Shown here piece by piece: positions 5,358 to 11,472 of a DNA stretch of 11,472 bases (positions are counted from its first letter, which is position 1; the number at the start of each line of letters is the position of its first letter). Source of the stretch: Actinomycetes bacterium. GTDB lineage: Bacteria > Actinomycetota > Actinomycetes > Actinomycetales > Cellulomonadaceae. Under the pieces are notes generated by a model. The model saw only the letters and a list, made by a program, of their open reading frames with translations. It was not told where the DNA came from and searched no databases. The DNA is taken from positions 1-11,472 of the forward strand of contig JAEWGQ010000303.1 of the NCBI GenBank assembly GCA_023388235.1. Reading direction: 5' to 3'. Both the position numbers and the translations under genes were made by a program.

Positions 5358-6455
5358 TCAGCCGCGGGCCGCCCGCAGCGGCTCCGGCGCCGCGTCGTCG
5401 GCACCCCGCAGCACGTCGAGGTCCGCGGCCACGAGCCCGAGCAGCACCAGGTCGACCACGAGCCCGCCCACCGCGCCCCACTGGTCCACGCGGAACAGGA
5501 AGATCTGCGTGAGCAGCAGGTTCACGACCACGGCCCGCCGGAACCACTCGTACCCGCGGGCCCGGTCCCGCCCGACGAGCCGCAGCCCGACCCCGGAGCA
5601 CGCCAGGGACGCCGCGCCCGAGACGACCATCCCGGCCAGCGCCCACCACGGCAGGTCCGCGCCGCCCGCGACGAGCACGACGCCGCGGCCCACCGTGAAC
5701 AGCGTCGCCAGGGCCAGCACGCCGACCGTCACCCGCGGCAGCCACCGCACGCGCACGACGCGCCGCGACGTCGCGACGACCGCGTGGGACACGGCGCCGA
5801 TCGGGTCGGGCAGCTCGCGGGCGTCGTCCTCGACGGCGTCGAGCAGCGCCCGGACCTCCGCGCTGCCGTGCACGTCGCCCGCCGCGTCCACGAGAGCGCG
5901 CGCCTGCCGCCGGGCGCGCGCCGAGAACCCGCCCGCGATCCCCGCGACGGCGAGGTCGGCGGCCGCGGCGAGCGTCTCGTGCGCGTCCTGCGCCCGCCGG
6001 CCGTGGATCACCTCGCCCACCAGCACGAGCAGCACGACGACGACGTAGATCAGCGAGGCGGTGGGCGCGTAGAAGTAGTCGTTGTCGGCCGTGACGAACT
6101 TGCCGATCTCGTCCACGAACAGCCCGAAGCCGACCCCGCCGACCAGCGCCGCCAGCGGCCGCACCACCGGTCCGGCCCACGACAGCACGGCCACCACGGC
6201 GACCGCCATCAGCAGCCCGCCCCACAGCACGTGCGCGATGTGCAGCCCGTCGCCCCCGAGCTGCGGGAACCCCGTCAGCGCGAGCAGCCCGCGCGTCGCC
6301 AGCACCGTCAGGACGGTCACCGCGAGGAACCCGGCGACGTGCCGGGGGCCGGCGGGGTCGCGCGGCAGCCCGAGCACGAGCAGCGGCGACCGGCGCGGCA
6401 GCAGCGGGCGGTGGCCCGCCGTCGTGCGCGTCGTGGTCGCCGCCTCCCGCGTCAC
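5358..6455 (-). CDS. Multi-pass membrane protein of unknown function, coupled to der
   Basis: A 365-residue protein that I do not recognise as a named family. Four hydrophobic segments lie in the first half (about 39-62, 72-93, 96-113, 134-151). A hydrophilic, helix-prone stretch of about 85 residues follows (152-237), then four more segments (about 240-264, 269-290, 306-322, 326-345). The most distinctive part is the polar motif [17 protein letters not shown] (113-129) between the third and fourth segments, with LHIAH (71-75) ahead of it; acidic and aromatic residues so close to membrane helices suggest a binding or catalytic site. It starts with GTG at 6455, overlapping the der stop by four bases (GTGA), with GGGAGA about 10 bases upstream. 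Coupling implies co-expression with der but does not prove a related role. Confidence 0.85.
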   Translation of the reverse strand: MTREAATTTRTTAGHRPLLPRRSPLLVLGLPRDPAGPRHVAGFLAVTVLTVLATRGLLALTGFPQLGGDGLHIAHVLWGGLLMAVAVVAVLSWAGPVVRPLAALVGGVGFGLFVDEIGKFVTADNDYFYAPTASLIYVVVVLLVLVGEVIHGRRAQDAHETLAAAADLAVAGIAGGFSARARRQARALVDAAGDVHGSAEVRALLDAVEDDARELPDPIGAVSHAVVATSRRVVRVRWLPRVTVGVLALATLFTVGRGVVLVAGGADLPWWALAGMVVSGAASLACSGVGLRLVGRDRARGYEWFRRAVVVNLLLTQIFLFRVDQWGAVGGLVVDLVLLGLVAADLDVLRGADDAAPEPLRAARG

Positions 6456-8026
6456 CGCTTGCGCTTCTCCCGCACCCGCACCGAGATCGAGATCGGCGAG
6501 CCCTCGAACCCGAAGGTCTCGCGCAGCCGGCGCTCGATGAACCGCCGGTACCCGGCCTCGAGGAACCCGGTCGCGAAGATGACGAACCGCGGCGGCCGCG
6601 TCGAGGCCTGCGTCGCGAACAGGATGCGCGGCTGCTTGCCGCCCCGCAGCGGGTGCGGGTGCGCGGCGACGAGCTCGCCGAGGAACGCGTTGAGCCGGCC
6701 GGTCGGCACCCGGGTGTCCCACGAGTCGAGCGCGCGGGTCAGCGCGGGGACCAGCCGGTCCGTGTGCCAGCCGGTGCGCGCGGAGATGTTCACCCGCGGC
6801 GCCCACTGGATCTGCACGAGCTCCTTCTCGATCTCGCGCTCCAGGTACGGCCGGCGGTCCTCGTCCATGAGGTCCCACTTGTTGTACGCGATGACCAGGG
6901 CGCGCCCGGCGTCGATGACCTGCTGGATCACCCGGGTGTCCTGCTCCGTCAGCGGCTGGCTGGCGTCGAGCAGCACCACGGCCACCTCGGCCTTCTCGAT
7001 GGCCGCCTGGGTGCGCAGCGAGGCGTAGAAGTCCGCCCCGGACGTCTGGTGCACGCGCCGCCGGATGCCGGCGGTGTCGACGAACCACCACGGCACGCCC
7101 TTGAGCTCGACCAGCTCGTCGACCGGGTCCCGGGTGGTGCCGGCGACGTCGTCGACGACCACGCGGTTCTCCCCCAGCACCTTGTTCAGCAGCGAGGACT
7201 TGCCGACGTTCGGCCGGCCGACCAGCGCGACGCGGCGCGGGCCGCCGGGGCGCGCGGCGCCGTGCGCCGACACCGCGGGCAGCGCGGCGACGGCCGCGTC
7301 GAGCAGGTCGCCGGTGCCGCGGCCGTGCAGGGCCGAGACGGGGTGCGGCTCGCCCAGGCCCAGGCTCCACAGCTCGGCGGCGTCGGCCTCGACCCGCGGG
7401 CCGTCGACCTTGTTCGCGCACAGCACGACGGGCTTGCCGGACTTGCGCAGCAGTCGCACGACGCGCTCGTCCGTGGCGGTCGGGCCCACGGTGGCGTCCA
7501 CGACGAACAGCACGGCGTCCGCCAGGGAGATCGCCACCTCGGCCTGCTCGGCGACGCGCGCCTCGATACCGGCGACGTCGACCTCCCAGCCGCCGGTGTC
7601 GACCAGGGTGAACCGGCGACCGGCCCACTCGGCCGGGTAGGACACGCGGTCGCGGGTCACGCCCGGGCGGTCCTCGACGACGGCCTCGCGGCGCCCGAGG
7701 ATGCGGTTGACCAGGGTGGACTTGCCGACGTTCGGGCGCCCGACCACCGCGAGGACCGGCAGCACCGGCTCGACGGCGGGCCCGTCCTCGTCGTCGTACC
7801 CGCCGGACAGGAGGGCGACGTCCTCGTCCTCCAGGTCGTACTCGTCGAGCCCCGCCCGCAGGGCGCGCTCGCGCGCGGCGTCGTCCTCGGCCCGGGCCTC
7901 CGGGTCGAGCACGCCGGCCGCGTCGGCGTCGCCCGCCGGGAGCCCGGTGCCCTCGACGACGTCGTCGCCGTACCCGTCCTCGACGGTGCCGCTGGTGGTC
8001 GGCCGGTCCGGCCCGCTGTCACGCAT
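6452..8026 (-). CDS. der: Ribosome assembly GTPase Der (EngA)
   Basis: A 524-residue protein with the tandem GTPase arrangement unique to Der. The first G domain has GRPNVGKS (96-103), DTGG (143-146) and NKVD (205-208). The second has GRPNVGKS (270-277), DTAG (317-320) and NKWD (382-385). A C-terminal KH-like domain (about 440-520) ends in a basic KRKR. Der acts in maturation of the 50S ribosomal subunit. Compared with about 490 residues in E. coli, the excess is an acidic, probably disordered N-terminal extension of about 87 residues. The start is ambiguous among the ATG at 8026, GTG at 8032 and ATG at 8035; a GGGGA lies about 11 bases before the first, which I prefer. The open frame reaches further upstream, but without conserved content. 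Confidence 0.96.
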   Translation of the reverse strand: MRDSGPDRPTTSGTVEDGYGDDVVEGTGLPAGDADAAGVLDPEARAEDDAARERALRAGLDEYDLEDEDVALLSGGYDDEDGPAVEPVLPVLAVVGRPNVGKSTLVNRILGRREAVVEDRPGVTRDRVSYPAEWAGRRFTLVDTGGWEVDVAGIEARVAEQAEVAISLADAVLFVVDATVGPTATDERVVRLLRKSGKPVVLCANKVDGPRVEADAAELWSLGLGEPHPVSALHGRGTGDLLDAAVAALPAVSAHGAARPGGPRRVALVGRPNVGKSSLLNKVLGENRVVVDDVAGTTRDPVDELVELKGVPWWFVDTAGIRRRVHQTSGADFYASLRTQAAIEKAEVAVVLLDASQPLTEQDTRVIQQVIDAGRALVIAYNKWDLMDEDRRPYLEREIEKELVQIQWAPRVNISARTGWHTDRLVPALTRALDSWDTRVPTGRLNAFLGELVAAHPHPLRGGKQPRILFATQASTRPPRFVIFATGFLEAGYRRFIERRLRETFGFEGSPISISVRVREKRKR

Positions 8027-8035
8027 GGGCACCAT

Positions 8036-8143
8036 TGTCCCCGACGGCGGACCCCGGGACGACCGCGCCCGCGGAGCGTGTGTCCCGCGGCCGCCGGGCG
8101 CCCGCACCGCGCGGACCGGGACCGCCCGGCCGGCGCGACCCCG
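8036..8143. other. Gap between plsC and der
   Basis: This is the only sizeable non-coding stretch inside the housekeeping cluster. It holds a GC-rich inverted repeat (CCGCGG at 8069-8074 and 8085-8090, ten-base spacer) and, next to der, the minus-strand GGGGACAATGG. The der promoter could lie here or der could be read from plsC. I see no firm -10/-35 pair. Confidence 0.4.
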
Positions 8144-8809
8144 TCAGTCCGCCGGGAGCGTGAACCGGGCCCGCGCGGCGGCGTCGGCCACCAGCGCCGA
8201 CAGGGCCGCCCGGATCGCCTCGGCCGCGGCCGCCGTGGCCTCGCGCCGCGACACGCCCTCGGCGCGCTCGACGTGCACGGGCTCGCCGAACTCGACGTGC
8301 AGCCGCCGCCGGAACCCCGGCACGTGCCCCACCGACTCCCCGGTGCGCCGGGTGCCGAGCACCGCGACGGGCACGACGGGCGCCTGCCCGTGCACCGCCA
8401 GCCACGCGACGCCCGCCCGCGCCGACGCCGCGTCGCCGCGCCCGCGGTTGCCCTCGGGGAACACGCCCACGGCGTCGCCGCGCTGCAGGACCTGCAGGGC
8501 GGTGGCCAGCGCGGCGCGGCCCCCGGACCGGTCGACGGGGATCTGCCCGGACCGGCGCAGGATGCCCGCGAACGGCCCCGTGAACATCTCCTGCTTGACG
8601 AGGATGTGCACCCGCCGCGGCGTGACGCCCGCGAGCAGCGGGCCGTCCACGACGCCGGTGTGGTTGGCGGCGAACAGCACCGGGCCGGTGGCCGGCACGT
8701 GCTCGGCGCCGACCACCCGGGTGTTCCACACGCCGTGCGCGAGCGTCACGCCGATCGCGCGGGCCCAGCCCGGGACCGGCCGCTCGGCGTAGCGGTGCTC
8801 GGCGCTCAC
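8144..8809 (-). CDS. plsC: 1-acyl-sn-glycerol-3-phosphate acyltransferase (PlsC family)
   Basis: A 221-residue acyltransferase of typical length. The catalytic motif HX4D is NHTGVVDG (His50, Asp55). The substrate-binding motif FPEGNRG is at 117-123. Two further blocks usual in the family are IPVDRSGGR (90-98) and VVPVAVLGT (145-153). The enzyme should transfer an acyl group to lysophosphatidic acid at the membrane surface, giving phosphatidic acid for phospholipid synthesis. There is no strong N-terminal membrane helix, so peripheral association is likely. It begins with GTG in a four-base overlap with cmk (8806-8809). The cmk-plsC-der neighbourhood is common in actinobacteria. The exact acyl acceptor is not proven by sequence. 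Confidence 0.92.
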   Translation of the reverse strand: MSAEHRYAERPVPGWARAIGVTLAHGVWNTRVVGAEHVPATGPVLFAANHTGVVDGPLLAGVTPRRVHILVKQEMFTGPFAGILRRSGQIPVDRSGGRAALATALQVLQRGDAVGVFPEGNRGRGDAASARAGVAWLAVHGQAPVVPVAVLGTRRTGESVGHVPGFRRRLHVEFGEPVHVERAEGVSRREATAAAAEAIRAALSALVADAAARARFTLPAD

Positions 8810-9525
8810 GCGCGGGTGCCCGCGGTGCGGGCCACCACGTCGAGCACGGCCTGCACGGTCTGGTCCAGGTCCAGCGCGGAGGAGTCGACCGTCACGACGC
8901 CGTCCGCCGCCACCAGGAACTGCGACACCGTGGAGTCGTCGGCGTCCCGGCGCACCACCTGGTCGCGCGTGGCCTCGACCGCGGCGGCGTCGGCCGTGCC
9001 GTGCACCTCGCGCGCGCGCCGGGCGAGCCGGGCCTCCTCGCTCGCGGTCAGCAGCAGCCGGACGTCGGCGTCGGGCGCGATGACGGTCGTGATGTCCCGG
9101 CCCTCCGCCACGATCCCGCGCCCGCCGGAGAACGAGGACGACGCACCCTGGGCGGCGATCTCCGCGCGCTGCCGGCGGCCGAGCTCGGCGCGCACCTCCA
9201 GGTTCGTGGCGACGGCGCTCACGGCCGCGGAGATCGCGGTCTCCCGGATCGCCGCCCCGATGTCGTGCCCGTCGACGTGCACGCCGGGCTCCCGGGGGTC
9301 GACGCCCATGACCAGCGGCATCGTGCGGACGAGCTCCGCGACCGCCGCGGCGTCGGACAGCGGGACGCCGCGGTGCAGCGCCCACCACGTGGCCGCGCGG
9401 TACATCGCGCCCGTGTCCAGGTACGCCAGCCCCAGCCGCTCGGCGACCCGGCGGGACACCGTCGACTTGCCCGAGCCGGACGGCCCGTCGATCGCCACCA
9501 CCAGCGTGCGCGGTGCGCTCGTCAC
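8806..9525 (-). CDS. cmk: Cytidylate kinase
   Basis: A 239-residue P-loop kinase that phosphorylates CMP and dCMP to the diphosphates using ATP in the cytoplasm. Visible features are the Walker A loop GPSGSGKST (14-22), the CMP-binding YLDTGAMYRA (35-44), the VAEGRDITTVIAPDADV block (139-155) and the lid-region arginines with RRDADDST (192-199). Length matches the bacterial family (about 225-230). The GTG at 9525 overlaps the tyrA stop by four bases and has GGAGG eight bases upstream. An ATG five codons earlier (9540) is possible but lies upstream of that Shine-Dalgarno. It sits in a chain of coupled genes with tyrA and plsC. Confidence 0.95.
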   Translation of the reverse strand: MTSAPRTLVVAIDGPSGSGKSTVSRRVAERLGLAYLDTGAMYRAATWWALHRGVPLSDAAAVAELVRTMPLVMGVDPREPGVHVDGHDIGAAIRETAISAAVSAVATNLEVRAELGRRQRAEIAAQGASSSFSGGRGIVAEGRDITTVIAPDADVRLLLTASEEARLARRAREVHGTADAAAVEATRDQVVRRDADDSTVSQFLVAADGVVTVDSSALDLDQTVQAVLDVVARTAGTRA

Positions 9526-10640
9526 CTCACCAACCTCCATCCGCGGGCCGTCAGCTCCGCCTCCAGGTGCGCCGAGCGCGCGGGGTCCACGGACACCGAC
9601 GCCATGCCGACGGGCCGCCCCGCCGCGTGCTCGAGCTGCAGCTCCTCCAGGTTCACGCCGGCGGCGCCGACGTCGGTCAGCAGCCGGGCGAGCTCGCCCG
9701 GACGGTCCGGCACCAGGGCCGTGACCACCGCGTACCGGCGCGGGGCCCCGCCGTGCTTGCCGGGCACCAGCCCGACGCCGGCGTTGCCGTCCGCGATCAG
9801 CCGCGCGATCCGGGCCAGCGCGCCGAGCTCCACGTCCTCGGGACCGGAGGCCCGGGCGGCGCTGTCCAGCGCGCCCAGCACCTCGTCCAGGTCGTCCCGC
9901 AGCCCGGCGAGGACGTCGCGGACCGCACCGGCGTTCGCCGCGAGGATCGACGTCCACAGCGCGGGGTCGGACGACGCGATGCGCGTCACGTCCCGCAGGC
10001 CCTGCCCGGCCAGGCCGAGGGCGTCGGGCTCGGCCCCGCGCAGGCGCGCCGCGACCAGGCTGGCCGCGACCTGCGGCACGTGCGACACGGCCGCGACGGC
10101 GGCGTCGTGCGCCTCGGCGTCCATCGTCACCGGCACGCCCCCGAGGTCCGTCGCCAGCGCCCGCACCGCGAGCAGCGCGTCCGGCCGGGACTCCCCCGAG
10201 TCGACGACCACCCAGGGCCGCCCGACGAACAGGTCCGGCACCGCCGCCGCCGGGCCCGACCGCTCCCGGCCGGCCATCGGGTGCGACCCGACGTACCGGC
10301 TGAGGTCGGCGCCGGCCGCCCGCAGCTCACGCAGCACGTACCCCTTGACGCTCGCGACGTCCGTCACGACCGCCCCCGGGTGCGCCGCCAGCTCGGCGCG
10401 CACCACGTCGGCCGTGACGTCCGGCGGGGCGGCCACCACCACGAGCACCGGCTCGGCGTCCCCGGGCTCGGCCGGGCGCCCGGCGCCGACGTCGCGGGCC
10501 AGGGCCAGGGCCGTCCGCGACGGGTCGTCCAGGGTGACGTCCACGCCGTGCGTCGTCAGCGCCAGCCCGACGGAGGCGCCGAGCAGCCCGGTGCCGACGA
10601 CGCGGACCGGCCCGCGGGTCGCGACGGCGGCCGCGCTCAC
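9522..10640 (-). CDS. tyrA: Prephenate dehydrogenase with C-terminal ACT domain
   Basis: A 372-residue protein that converts prephenate to 4-hydroxyphenylpyruvate with NAD(P) in tyrosine biosynthesis. The N-terminal Rossmann fold opens with VVGTGLLGASVGLAL (14-28), and TDVASVKG is at 93-100. The catalytic His lies in GSHPMAGRERSG (His120), followed by a second conserved VSHVPQ (185-190). The helical dimerisation domain spans about 175-285. Residues about 303-372 form an ACT domain (VTALVPDRPGELARLLTDVG), which usually senses an amino acid, here probably tyrosine for feedback inhibition. The GTG at 10640 gives a four-base overlap with the rluB stop; the longer open frame upstream is the rluB shadow. 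Substrate choice between prephenate and arogenate cannot be settled by eye. Confidence 0.94.
   Translation of the reverse strand: MSAAAVATRGPVRVVGTGLLGASVGLALTTHGVDVTLDDPSRTALALARDVGAGRPAEPGDAEPVLVVVAAPPDVTADVVRAELAAHPGAVVTDVASVKGYVLRELRAAGADLSRYVGSHPMAGRERSGPAAAVPDLFVGRPWVVVDSGESRPDALLAVRALATDLGGVPVTMDAEAHDAAVAAVSHVPQVAASLVAARLRGAEPDALGLAGQGLRDVTRIASSDPALWTSILAANAGAVRDVLAGLRDDLDEVLGALDSAARASGPEDVELGALARIARLIADGNAGVGLVPGKHGGAPRRYAVVTALVPDRPGELARLLTDVGAAGVNLEELQLEHAAGRPVGMASVSVDPARSAHLEAELTARGWRLVR
9534..9538 (-). promoter_or_regulatory. Ribosome binding site deciding the cmk start
   Basis: GGAGG on the minus strand stands eight bases before the GTG at 9525, inside the end of tyrA. It favours this start over the ATG at 9540, which would place the motif within the coding sequence. 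Confidence 0.65.
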
Positions 10641-11472
10641 ATCCCCACCGAGGTCATGAGCGAGCCGACCTCCGCCTTGCCGAGGACGCGCGTGCGCCCG
10701 ACCCGCAGGTCGCCGAGCTTGATCGGGCCGATCTGGGTGCGCAGCAGGCGGGTCACCGGGTGCCCCACCTCCTCCAGCAGCCGGCGGACCACGCGGTTGC
10801 GGCCCTCGTGCAGCACGATCTCCACCAGGCTGGCCTGCGGCGTCGCGTCGACCACGCGGAACGCGTCCACGGCCACCACGCCGTCCTCGAGCTCGACGCC
10901 CCGCTTGAGGCGCGCGCCGACCCCGCCCGGCACCCGGCCCTCGACCGTCGCCAGGTAGGTCTTCGTCACGCCGTGCGACGGGTGCGACAGCCGGTTCGCG
11001 AGCTCGCCGTCGTTCGTCAGCAGGATCAGGCCCTCGGAGTCCGCGTCGAGGCGGCCCACGTGGAACAGCCGCTCCTCGCGCCCGGCGACGAACTCGGCGA
11101 GCGACGGCCGGCCCTCGGGGTCGTGCATCGTCGAGACGACGCCCAGCGGCTTGTTCAGCGCGATCGTCACCACGGACCGGTCGAGCTGCAGCCGCAGGCC
11201 GTCGACGTGGATGACGGCCGCGCGCGGGTCCACCCGCACGCCGAGCTCGAGCACGACCTGGCCGTCGACGGACACGCGGCCCGCGGAGATCAGCTCCTCG
11301 CACGCCCGGCGCGAGCCGAGACCCGCCTGGGCGAGCACCTTCTGCAGCCGGACGCCCTCGGGGTCGTGCACGTCGACCGTCGGCTCGCTGCGCGGACGGC
11401 GCGGGGCCGCCGCGCGCGCCGGGGCCGCGGGCCAGCGGGACCCGGGGCGGCCGACGCCCTGCGCGCCGGGAC
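10637..11472 (-). CDS. rluB: rRNA pseudouridine synthase RluB (5' end beyond window)
   Basis: The visible core has an S4 RNA-binding domain (VRLQKVLAQAGLGSRRACEE, about 11365-11300 in the window). A pseudouridine synthase domain follows, with the catalytic Asp in VGRLDADSEGLILLTNDG (Asp109 counted from the GTG at 11371). The late motif HEGRNRVVRRLLEEVG and the end RTQIGPIKLGDL are typical of the RsuA/RluB/E/F group. The enzyme likely modifies a uridine of 23S rRNA helix 89-90. The frame stays open to the window edge and codes a Pro/Ala/Arg-rich, probably disordered segment, as many actinobacterial RluB proteins have. I therefore treat the gene as partial, though the GTG at 11371 is a possible start. 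Its stop overlaps tyrA. RluB versus RsuA is decided by resemblance, not search. Confidence 0.9.
   Translation of the reverse strand, partial: PGAQGVGRPGSRWPAAPARAAAPRRPRSEPTVDVHDPEGVRLQKVLAQAGLGSRRACEELISAGRVSVDGQVVLELGVRVDPRAAVIHVDGLRLQLDRSVVTIALNKPLGVVSTMHDPEGRPSLAEFVAGREERLFHVGRLDADSEGLILLTNDGELANRLSHPSHGVTKTYLATVEGRVPGGVGARLKRGVELEDGVVAVDAFRVVDATPQASLVEIVLHEGRNRVVRRLLEEVGHPVTRLLRTQIGPIKLGDLRVGRTRVLGKAEVGSLMTSVGM

Noticed and set aside
4519..6225. Long upstream extension of the GntR regulator frame (568 codons)
   Set aside because: The extension overlaps the membrane protein gene and the promoter gap and is low-complexity. The winged-helix domain begins just after the ATG at 5256.
8027..8107. 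der starting at the far upstream ATG at 8107
   Set aside because: The added residues are Arg/Gly/Pro-rich with no conservation that I recognise, and the starts at 8026-8035 are better placed.
6653..9724. Plus-strand open frame of about 1020 codons
   Set aside because: It lies antisense to der, plsC, cmk and the end of tyrA, all of which have conserved motifs. Its translation is low-complexity (Arg, Gly, Asp, His, Val) with no motif. High GC content makes such frames by scarcity of stops.

Overview
The window is about 11.5 kb of very GC-rich DNA. Coding is dense, GTG starts are common, and every gene I can support lies on the minus strand. The order rluB-tyrA-cmk-plsC-der, the S4-type RluB with an open N-terminal extension, and the actinobacterial style of the proteins point to a high-GC Gram-positive actinobacterium. 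A Cellulomonas-like member of the Micrococcales is my best guess from general resemblance, not from a search.

Read in the direction of transcription (right to left), the window has four blocks. (1) 11472-5358 is a housekeeping cluster: rluB (rRNA pseudouridine synthase, cut by the window edge), tyrA (prephenate dehydrogenase with ACT domain), cmk (cytidylate kinase), plsC (1-acyl-glycerol-phosphate acyltransferase), a 108-base gap, der (double-GTPase ribosome assembly factor), and a coupled multi-pass membrane protein that I cannot name. (2) 5256-3236 is a two-gene unit, an FCD-type GntR regulator with an unusual pentapeptide-repeat tail coupled to an MFS transporter. A TACATGTA palindrome lies just before the regulator. 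(3) 3208-3135 is tRNA-Pro(GGG), followed by a long wobble-completed hairpin that probably ends transcription. (4) 2962-1 is a stressosome-type signalling operon: rsbR, rsbS, rsbT, then an RsbT/RsbW-like ATPase fused to a SpoIIE/RsbX-like phosphatase, then the start of a second RsbT-like protein that lacks key ATP-binding residues. It continues off the left edge.

In block 4, RsbR and RsbS would form the STAS-domain scaffold. RsbT would phosphorylate it under stress and be released to activate a downstream partner. The phosphatase half of the fusion would reset the scaffold. This is inferred from the well-studied Bacillus RsbRST system; the output partner lies outside the window.

Nearly all neighbouring genes overlap by four bases (GTGA) or by one base (TGATG), so translational coupling is the rule. 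I see no mobile element, CRISPR array or replication origin. The most interesting material is the stressosome module, with its kinase-phosphatase fusion and degenerate RsbT paralogue, followed by the repeat tail on the GntR regulator.
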